This document shows, piece by piece, positions 23,188-34,100 of a DNA stretch of 64,000 bases. A program made the position numbers and the translations under genes. A model generated the notes under the pieces. The model worked only from the letters and a program-made list of their open reading frames with translations. It searched no databases and was not told where the DNA came from. Origin of the DNA: Tetracentron sinense (Eukaryota; Streptophyta; Magnoliopsida; Trochodendrales; Trochodendraceae); contig CM026557.1 of assembly GCA_015143295.1 (NCBI GenBank), positions 22,043,760-22,107,759 on the forward strand, given 5' to 3'. How positions within the stretch are numbered: position 1 is the stretch's first letter; each line of letters opens with the position of its first letter.

Positions 23188-23504
23188 CTGGAAATCACCA
23201 TTACAAAATAAAATGGTTCACATACATCTAATGACCATGTCAAACAAAGTTTCAGAAACTAGATAGAGTACTCTAGGATGTTACTGAATCAATGTACCGA
23301 TGCCATTCCTCATTAAGGGATTTGAAACTGAAGTACTCAGAAAACGACAACAATCAGACTAGAAAATTAAGTTTTAAATCTTGAAATAATTTGAGCTACT
23401 GCTTGAATGTCTTGAATTAATTCAAACTTGAGCTCTCATTAGGTCCAAGTTGTGCTTCTGGTTGTAACCATTGCTAGAAAAGATAAATAATATTAGAGAA
23501 GCAC

Positions 23505-23714
23505 CTCGGCAGAGAGAATCTTATGATCAGCTTCAGCCATTCCTTTTGAGAAATCGCCAACCTGTTTCGGGTAGAGGAAAGAAGGGACCTCAAAAAAGCT
23601 GGACCTCTCAACAGCCTCTTCTACTGATAAAATGGGTGGCTCTAGATTTTCAGTGTCATAGTCAATGACCACATTATTTGCTGCCATGTCTGCATGTTTC
23701 TGCGTATCTGCAAC
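23505..23714 (-). CDS. AO: aldehyde oxidase exon 4
   Basis: 70 codons (about residues 699-768), VADTQKHADMAAN to HKILSAE, covering the end of the hammerhead domain and the linker into the molybdenum-binding region. The acceptor is GTAG, the donor GTGCTT, and both borders are phase 0. Confidence 0.92.
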
Positions 23715-24125
23715 CTACACCATCCATTCCAATCACTATGTTAGTCAAACATAAAACACAAAGTAAACACTCGATTCTGGTCGTGTGCCTGCAACAACAC
23801 ATCCATAATCAACATAAAAAAAAAAAACCAGATGTATAATAGTGGAATCAATGACGCAGATTCAAAAAGGGAATTCTGACCGAGCGCTGATGAACCAATC
23901 CAATAAATCCACTTCTAACAAGTTCCTATGTGATTTCTAGCAGATTCAAAAAGAATTATGCACACGGAAGTCGCAGTGACTCCCTTGTAAGTATTAAGGG
24001 AATGCTAATAATGGAACATGTAGGAATAGTAAGACCTATTGTTTCTTTTGTCGCCCTTAACAACTAAAGGGCCTAAGAACATATAATCAATATAGAGAAC
24101 CATCCTTAATATGTGATGGAATTAC

Positions 24126-24385
24126 CACGAACCGGAGTGGCTGGCCTGCATACCGAGTAAGATCGTCTGCAAATAGGGGTTCAGAACCAAACATGGCCTT
24201 AGCTCCTATGTTCTCCCCACCTTTTGGAATGTCTTTAATGGAAATAATTCCAGTAACTCCATATGGTTGTGATCCAGACTTGAATTTAATACCCTTCACT
24301 CGTGCCAATGGCCTTGTGCTATAAATGAATGCTCCGTGAAGGCAATTGTTTGGAGAAGGGATGTCGTCAACATAAACAGCTTCAC
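24126..24385 (-). CDS. AO: aldehyde oxidase exon 3 (a/b hammerhead domain)
   Basis: Runs from GEAVYVDDIPSP to AGQPLRFV, at about residues 612-698. This is the start of the aldehyde oxidase/xanthine dehydrogenase a/b hammerhead domain. The acceptor is TATAG and the donor GTAATT. Phase is consistent on both sides. Confidence 0.92.
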
Positions 24386-25127
24386 CTATATAATTTGATA
24401 AAGAGCTTCAATGGAGGTGAAAAATGGAAGAGCTGCAAAGCTTGCTGTTTTCGCTGAAGACATTTCCATCAATAAATTATTTTTTCCCTTTTAGAGGGTA
24501 AAGCCAAAAGAAAAGAAAATGAAATCAATAGGCAGACGAGAGAGATTTAAAAGTTAATTCTCTTCAATACTAATTAGCATGAAAATTAAACTAACATGCA
24601 AACCCAATCGAAGAAGAAGGAAGATAAGTTTTAGGGTTTAGATGAAGAGTTTTAGGTTTAGAGTTTAGGGCTTGAGAAGGGAGAAGAAGAAATGAAAGAG
24701 GTTGGTGGTAAATGGCTTAGTTAGGGAGAAAGAGCCCTACTAGCCTTTTATATTAAGTAGAACACATAAAATTATAAATATATCAATTACACCATTACTA
24801 ATTACTTCACTAACAATATCAACATATGAGACACACACCAACAACCCTAATCCTAAAATAATGATGTTTATGAATCTGAAAGGTTATCCAAATTCCAAAC
24901 CACGATAAACACCAAGGATTACAAATCAACAATATAAACTTGATTTAAAAGATAAGAAGATGTCTCACTTAAAGAGTCAAATTGTTCGACTATCAGCATG
25001 GCTGGGTTAAGTGTCTACAACTATCAGCATGGCTGGAAATGCAAAAAAGAATGTGTCCAGGTAATGCTGTAGAAATAAAATAAGTCAAGCTCCAATGAAA
25101 TAAAATACTAGATTGGGTATAAAATAC

Positions 25128-26817
25128 CAGAAGCTTGGATCTCAGAGCCAGCTTTTATAGTTGGCTCACCAACCGGATGATACTCGCTGCTCACTACCAA
25201 AACCTGCTTTGCAGATGATAGCAGAGGTGTTTCAATATGACCCAAGTGATCATAATTATTTTTGGGTGTGGAAGCTTTAGTTGACAATGCATTCATATAT
25301 GCATTCAAGCCACCGTTGGGAATTTCAGCACTAGCTTCAACCAAAGGGCGAAAAAAATCAAAAAGAAAACCAATGGCCAAACTTGATCTATAAGCAGGAA
25401 CTGAAGTGCCCTCTTCAGGTGCCACAGTTTGTCTGAGTAATTTGATAGCCTCAGAGAGAAGACCCACACCAAACAATTTCCCAGCCAAAAATTCCTCAAC
25501 CTTCCAGGCCCGTATTGCATGTTTAGTCCCATAAGCGCCGAAAGCCAATTGAATGTTTCCCAAAACAACTCCATCAGAAGTTTTGCAGGGAGAAACCTGA
25601 GCCATAAAAGCAGCATTAAGATAGGGCAGTGCATTCCCAAGAGGTCGCGGTGCAGCTCGTGAACAGCAACTTGGTTTCAGTTTCAGAAGAAACGTTTTGA
25701 ACTGGTTCCCAGCTAGGAATCTTAATACTAAGAAGTACAGTTCTAGAATCACATGGAGGTCTCTCCAAGAATTCCTTCAAGGTAAGTGTTAGCTGTTTGG
25801 GACCTGTCTGTATATCTACCAGTGAACCCACAGCAAGAAGTAAAGTGGCAATATCTGAGGGAAAGTGATTCCTTTGTGCCATGACCAAATTGCCACCCAA
25901 ACTTGCAGAATTCCGGATGAACTCTGATGCAATTTTATCCATATGGTCGGCAATTTTTTTAAACACCAATTCTCCATTTGAATGAAATTTACCTTCGTTT
26001 TCCTCCTTCAAAGCTCGAATGACCTTAGAGATCGTCACAGCTGCTCCAATTGTGATCCCTGTACTATCCCTTCTGATCATTGAGAGCTCAGGGATATGTC
26101 TTAGATCAATGTATTTGTTGTAGCGTTCTAGTTCTTTGTAATAGCCCGCACCTGTGTTGCCAACAACTAGTTTCACCCGGACCCCATCATCGGGATCTTT
26201 GGGTTCCAGTAGGCTCTGAAGCTCCTCAACACTAGCAGGACTATACCAGGAATATCGTTTGGAATCTAATAGTGGTTTGGATTTTATTTCCCATTTCAAG
26301 AACTCAGGGAATGTACAAATCTCTTCAGTAGGAGCATAAGAGGGTAATCTGCTTACTTTTACATCGTTACTCTCCCCTTTTCTCCAAAAAGAGTTGATCC
26401 CCAGATCCTCCATATCGGCATCGGCTGCAAAACTTTTGCAGGCATCTGCAATGGGTCGGTAACCAGTACACCGACAGAGATTGCCTGCAATAGCCTTTTC
26501 AGCTTCCAATACTGTGAGCTTGGAGAACCCAGGAGAGGGGTCCGGCCTCCGGGTCTTTTCTGCATTGACAAGAGCTGAGTAGAGTGACATGCACATACCA
26601 GGAGTACAAAAGCCACACTGGGAAGCATGGAAACCAGAGAACCTTCGATGGATCGCATGGAACCCATCTTTGCTGTTCCCAAGTCCTTCAGTGGTTGTAA
26701 TCGAACACCCATTTATACTGCAAAGAAGAGTCAGGCATGAACTCACTGTGAAGTCCACAACTTTTTCGAGCAAAGGGTCATACTTGGACAGAAGAACAAC
26801 ACAAGCACCGCAACCAC
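25128..26817 (-). CDS. AO: aldehyde oxidase exon 2 (Fe-S, FAD domains), contains the frameshift
   Basis: The acceptor is TTGCAG before 26817, and the split Gly codon joins GCGE to GGCGAC. The exon holds the remaining first-cluster cysteines (48, 51, 73), the second-cluster motifs QCGFCTPGM and CRCTGYRPI, the FAD motifs VVGNTGAGYY and SASLGGNL, and the flavoprotein C-terminal region. At 25660 the codon TTC (Phe431) is followed by one A and then CGA GCT GCA (RAAPRPLGNA). The conserved three residues expected between them are gone, so 8 bases are missing. Read literally, the frame stops at 25616-25618. The exon length of 1690 leaves the wrong phase for exon 3 unless the 8 bases are added back, which independently supports a real frame break. 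Confidence 0.92.
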
Positions 26818-27959
26818 CTGCAAGGGAAAGCTAGAAATAATTCTTTTTATTGATAAAAAAAATACTTGTAGATTAAAATTGAGGTTTCGAATAATCATTA
26901 GATCCTGTAACAACTATTCATGAATCCTAGTAAAATCCCCAAAGAAAATTCCATCATATCTGGTCAGTAAAACTCCAAAACCCAACACAAAACAATCAGC
27001 AGAAACAGAATGATAGGAAGTGTGGAGCCTGCCTCGACCGAACATCCTCCCTCTATTCTCGAGACGAATTTTCCGAGGGGTAATTTGGTATTTTTGACTT
27101 TTGTTATGTAGCCCTAATACTATTAAGAATAGGGGTGGGCGGCTACTGTTTTTTTTTTAGATCGCGAACACTGTAATTCTCTTTTGCTCCAGATCATAGT
27201 GAAATCTCAGCGACTCAATGGTCGTACCTCAACTTGAGGGAACCACATAAATCTGTGTTTTCTGTGTGTGTTTGGTCTTGTTCATTTTTCTGTCTATAAT
27301 TCTGTGTCTCACAGATCCTGTTTAGGACTCTAACACAGAAGACTATTCATACAAGAACAATTGAATCAAACAGGTAAATAGTACCAAAAAAAAATGCCAG
27401 ACATGAATCACAGTAACCAAAGTTAGAAGTAATGACATTACAGTTTAAACTACCTCAAATCCAAATTACTAAAAAAATAAAAAATAAAAATCAAACAACC
27501 CAATGAAAAAACCTTCTCATCTATACCTATAAAAATCCAAACAAATAAAATCTACTCCTCAAAACTCCACATTCCAGTCAAACTAAACATGATAATGCCA
27601 ATGGAATATATATATACCACTGAGCATTTCCGAAACTTAGATTTATAAACCCCACAAAACTCAATCAAGAAAAAAAAAACAAAGAAACACTTCTTTAAGA
27701 ATTGAAAAAAAATTGAATCAGATATTTAAAACAAAATTAACCCATCATTGCGTGTGTTAAATTTTACAAAAAGAAAAAAAAGATGAGATAATCAAAATTC
27801 AAAAAAGGAAAAACCCCAATCGGACTTATATATATAAAAAAAAAAAAAAAGGAGCCCAGATTGAAATCCACCAGTAATACCATAATTAAACCTCAATAAC
27901 CAACCCAAGAAAAATGCTCGTATAGAAACTCAGAAAAAAAAAGAGAGAAAGAAAAAGAC
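26818..27959. other. aldehyde oxidase intron 1
   Basis: 1142 bases of AT-rich DNA with A-runs near 27660-27850. It has no transposon termini or coding signal that I recognise. Borders are GT (27959-27958) and AG (26819-26818). Confidence 0.6.
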
Positions 27960-28095
27960 CTTCTCCGCAACCAAGCTTGGCACCCTTGTAAGGAGTCTGA
28001 GAGCGTAAGAATTCAAGCAAAGAAGTGGAAGGGTCTACAGAGGAGAGCTCGAATCTGTCCCCATTAACAGCAAAAACCAGCTTCTTTCCTTCCAT
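27960..28095 (-). CDS. AO: aldehyde oxidase exon 1 (start codon, N-terminal 2Fe-2S domain)
   Basis: It encodes residues 1-45 plus one base of codon 46. It starts MEGKKLVFAVNGDRFEL and ends KLGCGE with the first cluster cysteine (C43). The donor GT is at 27959-27958. The ATG fits because the family's beta-grasp ferredoxin-like fold begins within 6 residues of it. Confidence 0.93.
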
Positions 28096-28316
28096 TTCAG
28101 TTCTTTGTGACTGTAATTTCGGATCTCCACTAAAAATCCAGTTTCTGACTCGAATCCTAATTCCTACAAACGTCCAATCAGAAAAACAAAATATCGTACA
28201 AACGACAAAGAAAAAGGAAATAAAATGAAAAAAACATGATCGTAACTTTTATTTTAAAATTGTGTTATCCAATGTTATCTCGTACGTGGTTAGCTCGGTG
28301 AGACTGGATCGCCCAT

Positions 28317-28341
28317 TGCAATTGAATTCAATTCAATTGCA
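28317..28341. repeat. perfect 25-base palindrome upstream of aldehyde oxidase
   Basis: Two 12-base arms, TGCAATTGAATT and its complement, surround one central base. It lies about 220 bases upstream of the start codon. Confidence 0.9.
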
Positions 28342-28395
28342 TATATCGCACGCAAGTGTGATTGCATTGGATGAAGAAAAAAAAAACCTCATAAA

Positions 28396-28430
28396 ATATA
28401 ATATATATATATATATAAATATATGTGTGT
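28396..28430. repeat. AT/TG dinucleotide microsatellite
   Basis: A mostly TA repeat grading into a short GTGTG run. Confidence 0.85.
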
Positions 28431-29099
28431 GAATATATTATAAATAATTATTTTTAAGGAAACAGCTAACGGACCCATGAATTCTATTTGCAAACCTAAT
28501 GCATAAGTGGATGCCTTATCACTACTCTTATTTTTATGTATTTGTATGAGTGGTTCGTAAACCCTACTATGAGTGGTTCGTAAACCCTACTTTTATTTTT
28601 AATCAAACCTTAAGTTAAAGTTCATCAAATTCAAAGAAAAATATCCACAAACTCAAATAAAAATCGAACCAAAACTGTTCGAAAGAATCGTGTGGTTCTC
28701 ATTTCTCAATTTCAAGAACCAAGTCGAACCGATCTAATTGGTTCGAGTTTACTCCAATTCACAATTCGCAAACTTGATACCCCTATTGCTACCCCTACTC
28801 TCTGCCTATAAAAACAAGGATATGTATGTGTTGGTTTTTTTGCTGAAAGCAAGGACAGGTTTGTTGGTTTTATCAATTCAAAATGACTTGCACCCAAAAT
28901 TACAATTCCTTAATCAACTTGGCTTAGAAGACAATGTTTTTGAAGATATCTAGTTAGAGCCTCCTATTTGTAACTCTCTCATTGGGATTCAACCTAACCT
29001 AAAATCGATTCATTCCTATACGGATTTGCACTGTCTAGTAGGAACTATCACTACAACAAAATACCGCCCAGTGACGGAATAGTAGTGATGGAACCTTTC

Positions 29100-29415
29100 C
29101 ATCACTAATACTTCCCTTATAGTGACGGAAACATGCGCCGTCATGACAGGTCCGTCTATTTGATACGTAAGAAGTATTTTCCAATTAAATCGAATAGTAG
29201 TGACGGAATTATTTCTGTCACTATAAGGATTAGATAATAATAACGGAAAGTTTCCGTCAGTATTAATATTAGTGACAGAAGTGATTAATAGTGACGGAAT
29301 ATTTTCTGTCACTATTAATATTAGTGACGGAAATGATTAATAGTGACGGAAATATTTTCCGTCACTATTAGTATAATTATTATTAGTGACGGAAATAATT
29401 CCGTCACTACTAATT
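29100..29415. repeat. left subterminal repeat array of the CACTA element
   Basis: Multiple copies of TAGTGACGGAA and its complement TTCCGTCACTA in alternating orientation. Neighbouring units can pair into hairpins. Confidence 0.85.
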
Positions 29416-29538
29416 GATATATTAAAAAGGGTTTATCAAACCCAAACCCATCTTCTTCCCCAAATTTTTTCCGCCATCTAGCTAGTTCCCGCTCTCCTCG
29501 CCTCCTACCACATTCTGGCCACCACGGTAAGCCCCAAT

Positions 29539-29725
29539 CTCTCTCTCTCGCTCTCTATTTCTCTCTCTTCTGCTCTCTCTCTCTCTCTTTTTGTCTGACT
29601 CTGTCTCTCCCTCTCGTGCTCTCTCTCTCTCTCTCTCTCTGTCTCTCCCTCTGTCCATCTCACTCTCTCTCCATCACTCTCCCTGTCTCTCTCTCCCTCT
29701 TGTGCTCTCTCTCTCTCTCTCTCTT
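29539..29725. repeat. CT-rich microsatellite inside the CACTA element
   Basis: CTCTCT runs with interspersed GTCTCTCC variants. The low-complexity frame over it is not a gene. Confidence 0.9.
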
Positions 29726-30414
29726 TGCATGTCTGGGAACAGAGCTCTCTAGGAATAGGGTTTCCACCATTTCTTTTTCATTTAACTTTTTAGAATTTCA
29801 GCTTTTTTGTTTTAAAAAAAATTTAACTAAGACCCTAATTTTGATCTTCAAATTTCAGTGTTAGAGTTTGGAAGCAGCTGTTGGAGGCATTGAAAGGAAA
29901 ATTCAGCATAAATCACAGGGAATTTGCTCTCAAGGTTGGTTGGGTTTCTTGTTTTTACCTTATTTAGATCTAAAATCGTCAGATAATTTGATGTGTTTGT
30001 TTGTATATTTGTCTCTAGGTGGATTACTTACATGCATTGGAGAATTGCTTATTCTGGTTTATATCTCATATAAGTCTATTTATCTACATGTTTGTCTAAG
30101 CATTTGAGATAATTTTAGATATAAATAACCGGCATATATACTGCCCTTGTAAGTCAGTTCATACTACAAGAATGTGGAAATGATTACTTGGATGGTGTTT
30201 CATATCCACTGAACCTTAGTCGATGAGATAGTGTCTAAGGATATTGTTAAAATAGGTATTAGGGAGAAATTAGATGCTGTGAAAATTTTATTGTGGTTTT
30301 CATAAGATCTAGCCAGACTTTTTTGACTTCTAAATTTATTTTAGAATTACTCAGTGTCATCGAAGCATTTTGAAATAATGTTTACAAACTTTATTTATCA
30401 CTCACGATGCACAA

Positions 30415-30760
30415 AATATGAATGAATTGATGTACAGGTTTTGTGAATGAATGAATGGATGTACAAGTTTTGTGATTGAATGAATGAATGTACAAATTTT
30501 GTGAATGAAAATGTGAATGAATGATTTAGATGGAAAAGTGAAATTGGAATGGAAGTACAGGTTTATACAGGTGAATGTGAAATTGGAATGTAATAGGTGA
30601 AAATGTGAAATTGGAATGGATGTACAGGTTTATATGAATGAAAATGTGAAATTGGAATGAACAGGTTTATACAGGTCCAGGAATGTATATAGGTTTACAG
30701 GTGCAATGTTTTATACAGGTCCAGGAATGTATATAGGTTTATAGGTGCAATGTTTTGAAA
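30415..30760. repeat. degenerate minisatellite inside the CACTA element
   Basis: Irregular repeats built from GAATGAATG, TGTACAGGTTT, GTGAAATTGGAATG and ACAGGTCCAGGAATGTATA. The last motif forms a clear direct repeat of about 54 bases at 30665-30750. Confidence 0.8.
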
Positions 30761-30774
30761 AAAAAAAAGGCATT

Positions 30775-31120
30775 AGTATTTCCGTCACTTATAAAGGATT
30801 CTTATTAGTGACGGAAATATTTCCATCACTATTAAATTAAATGTGACGGGAAAGTTTCCGGCACTATTAAATTAATTGTGATGGACACATTTCTGTCACC
30901 AATGTTGTTCCGTCACTAAATTCAGGTCCTAAAATTGCCAATAATAGTGATGGAAATATTCCGTCGCTACTTAGCGACCGATAGTGATTTCCGTCACTAA
31001 TAACCATTAGCCACGGAAGTTATAATAACGGGTTAGCGACGGCGGATTTTCCATCACTAATAATAATAGTGATGGAAGATCTAGTATTAGTGACGGAAGA
31101 TTTCCGTCACTGCTAAGTGA
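30775..31120. repeat. right subterminal repeat array of the CACTA element
   Basis: Repeated TTTCCGTCACTA / TAGTGACGGAAA motifs in both orientations, mirroring the left array, with several C-to-T decayed copies (for example TAGTGATGGAA). Confidence 0.85.
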
Positions 31121-31134
31121 TTTTCTTGTAATAT

Positions 31135-34100
31135 GTATTAGCCTATTTTAGGATGTCCATAGGTAAATTAGAATAAAATTAGTCCAAATAAAGGTCCTAA
31201 ATTCTGGACTTATCCGTAATAATGATAACAATTGGTTACACATAATGTAAAACCAGAATAGGCTATCATAGAATGTGATGCCAAACATAATCACTCTTCT
31301 AATAACAGTGTCAACCAGAATAGGCTATCACAGTTTTAGAATTGAATTTTATATATTCTAGCTAACCAAATTTTGGATAACATACTATTTGGTTATAACA
31401 CTATCTAAAAGTTTTGTTTGATAGCAGTGATCAAATGATTGGTGTATTTCTGCACTAATCGAATTACCCTGCTCTTTCTCTATTTGGTAATAGATGATTG
31501 ACTAGTCCAGGTAGATTTTTCAAAATTTGCTCCAAAACAAGGATAATCTATTTGTTGTTTATAAACACTTGATATCAAATGCGATGATTGGTTATCTCTA
31601 GTCTGATATTCTAGTTTGAGTCGTCTTCAACCTTGAGATGGGCTTTAGATTTCCAATGGAGCTCATCTTCTCCTCTGGTTCGAGTTCTTCTTTTGGGCTC
31701 AATCTAACAAAGGTCTATTAAGGTGTTTGCACTAGTGTTAAAACTCCCCTCCTCATCCTCACTTTATATAGTCAAGGCTAGCCTTGGGAGCCTCTTGTGC
31801 TTCATAATTGACCCATTTATGAGTTACTTTGGCTTCCCCAACTAACACATACATGAACCCAGCAGGTTCAGTGAACCTAGAAGCCCACCCATGATCCGTT
31901 ATGGATCATAAAATTCGAATCATTCTTAACCTTGATCATATCAATGGTGGTGATCTGACTTTTAATTTGGAAAGGTGACTCAAGTGACGATGTGAAGTGC
32001 AAAGTGCGTCTAACCAAGCCCATGCCTTTTCACTCGCCCATGTTGTGCTCAGTGTGATTCACCTCGCTAGAGCACACTTATGTGTATGTGCTCATATGAG
32101 AACATATTCTATAAGATAAGATAGGTAAGCTTTATTAGCTAGCTTCAAGTTTTCTCATCCGATTCTAAATACATTGGTTACCTACCCAAACAAACTAAGG
32201 TTCAAAACACCCGTTTATCACATTATAAATTATTACAATCAATTTAAAAATATTATTATGTTATTTTAAAAAGTCATTAAATCAATAAGGTTTTCGGCTA
32301 GAAATTTGAGACGGTAGAGAAAGAGAAAGGTGGAGGGTAAAAATAATGCAGGCGTGGAAGTGGTGGGATGGTACACTAGGGTGGCGTTTGGATAGACTTC
32401 CTACTGACTACTGGGCTTCAGGAAGTAGAAATTCAAGGATAAATGAGTTTGGTTAGACACCTCCAAATTAACGTCCCGCGGATGTAAAAATCTGTGGAAG
32501 TCGATATATCCACTTCTTGAGAAAGTAGGTGCAGATAGCTTCCTAGGCAATTGCTATTTCCGGCTTTCGCCAGAAGTTGATGAAACCTTTAATTTTACGA
32601 AATTTTTATTGACGATGCTTTCGGGAAAAAAAAAAAAAGGTGCGCAGAGAAACGCAGACAAACTCAATGGGCTCCTCTCTGGTCGTCTTCTCTATCACCG
32701 TTGACTCCTCTCCCGCCGCCGTCTTCGCTCCCACCGCTGGTAAGATCCTCAGTCCACCACTGCTTCTCTCTAGGTATGTGAGAAACCTACATTGTGATGG
32801 AATGCTTTAGGTATGTGAGAAATCTACATTCTGATAAGTAGGCATGACCTTCCTTTAGGTGTGCTATTTAACTCTCAATCAATTGGTGAAAGTTCCGTTG
32901 GAGGGTCCATCCTCTCTCAGATCATGTAACTACTTACTTGATTTTTGAAAGTGACAAGTGTTAATTGTGTTAACCCTTAATTTTCGTATTCAAACTATTT
33001 TTGTATGATACACATTCAAAAATGGCTTGACTTTTCTCTTGGAGCAACATTTTTGGAGGGCCTAGAGCGATTTTCGGAAATTATCCCTCCCTCTTTTTAG
33101 AAGCAATCATATTTTCCCGGTATCAGGAAATAGGCCTCTTAACTACCACCTTTACTTTTTTCTACCCCTGATACTTCCACAAATAATTTATTCCTCCTTC
33201 TTCCTCCCCACTCAAAAGAAACCACCAATTAAATACATATTTCCTATAAACTTTACCAATCCAGACACAGAACTCCTTTGCAGACAGTCGCACTCCGCAT
33301 ACATCTTGCTTTCTTTAACAAACCGGTTCATTTTTTAAGGTGCATCCTTATTTATTTATGAATTTCTCCACTGATCTTCCTCTTCAATATAAATTACAGC
33401 ACCCTGCATTAATTTTTCCTCATTTGCTCTCTATTCGTTTTTATCCTATGCTCTTCAACCATCATGTTATTGCAACCAACATCGACCAGTAGCCATTCGT
33501 CAAACCAATAACTATTTTGTATTTTTTCGTCTAGAATCTATATTGGTTTTGGCAAACAGTTTCTTGGATTTTAAATGTGATCGTAGAAAATTATTTTAAG
33601 TTATACTGCTTAAATAACTCGTTCACACTGCACCTTTAAAAAATATTTAGCCGTTCGTTCCGTAAACAAATGTAACGTGCAAGTTACTTTAGAAGGGAGA
33701 GGATGAGAGAAGATAGGGATACAGACAACTTGGAGGGGGTTATCCTCCTTAGACATTTTAGATACAAAGCTTTTTCATTCATAATCTCATTCAGGTCAAA
33801 AAGTTGATACATATAATTCACTCAAGAGTCAAGACCTATTCTCATGGCTCCACTAAGCACGTACACAGACTCCCACTATACACTACTATCTTGATAATAA
33901 GTAACTACCCACTAACCTTCTAAGTACAACTCCTACACATACTCAACTACTTCATTCCATCTCTCCACTAACAACTTATTTATTTACAAGTAACCATTAT
34001 CTAATCTAATGCTCCCAACACACGTCCATACATGGGACACCTTCCATGCACGTGACAACAAACAAGGTCAAATGACTTTACCTTCAAAAAAAATTAACAC

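Larger units (their letters stand above)
634..28095 (-). pseudogene. AO: aldehyde oxidase gene (molybdo-flavoprotein), 10 exons, frameshifted in exon 2
   Basis: Plant aldehyde oxidases are cytosolic homodimers that oxidise aldehydes such as abscisic aldehyde or indole-3-acetaldehyde, using molybdenum cofactor, FAD and two 2Fe-2S clusters. All ten exons are recognisable, with consistent phases and GT/AG borders: 27960-28095, 25128-26817, 24126-24385, 23505-23714, 22969-23187, 20965-21930, 19831-19926, 19473-19571, 12686-12875 and 634-848. The exons total 4081 bases. Adding 8 missing bases gives 4089, or 1362 residues plus stop, which is the family's usual size. Cluster cysteines are at residues 43, 48, 51, 73 and at 113, 116, 160, 162. 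The FAD domain is at about 230-420, the Moco-region motif GGGFGGK at 829-835 and the catalytic Glu of SGEPP at about 1295. Exon 2 has a single base where family members have nine (25660), giving a stop about 14 residues later. Introns 8 and 9 carry nested retrotransposons. The other exons are undamaged, so the lesion looks recent. Which substrate subtype it was cannot be told from the sequence alone. Confidence 0.93.
28096..29045. other. 5' flank (promoter side) of the aldehyde oxidase gene
   Basis: No further gene is seen. Minus-strand promoter features can only be guessed. An ACGT-core element (CCACGTAC on the minus strand, near 28282-28289) lies about 190 bases above the ATG. A 24-base direct duplication with the core GAGTGGTTCGTAAACCCTAC occurs at about 28547-28592. 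Confidence 0.4.
29049..31131. mobile_element. non-autonomous CACTA (En/Spm) element
   Basis: The left end CACTACAACAAAA is the CACTA terminal signature. The right end reads TTACAAGAAAATC on the opposite strand, with its first bases degraded. TAT flanks both sides (29046-29048 and about 31132-31134), fitting the 3-base duplication. Both subterminal regions are packed with AGTGACGGAAA / TTTCCGTCACT motifs in both orientations, the transposase-binding type of array. No transposase is encoded. The interior holds a CT microsatellite, splice-like signals and a degenerate minisatellite. Confidence 0.85.

Noticed and set aside
29616-29864. 82-codon frame rich in Leu and Ser
   Set aside because: It is the translation of a CT microsatellite in the CACTA element.
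32383-32640. Possible small DNA transposon starting GGTGGCGTTTGGATAGAC
   Set aside because: I could not find a matching inverted end or target duplication, so I left it unannotated.
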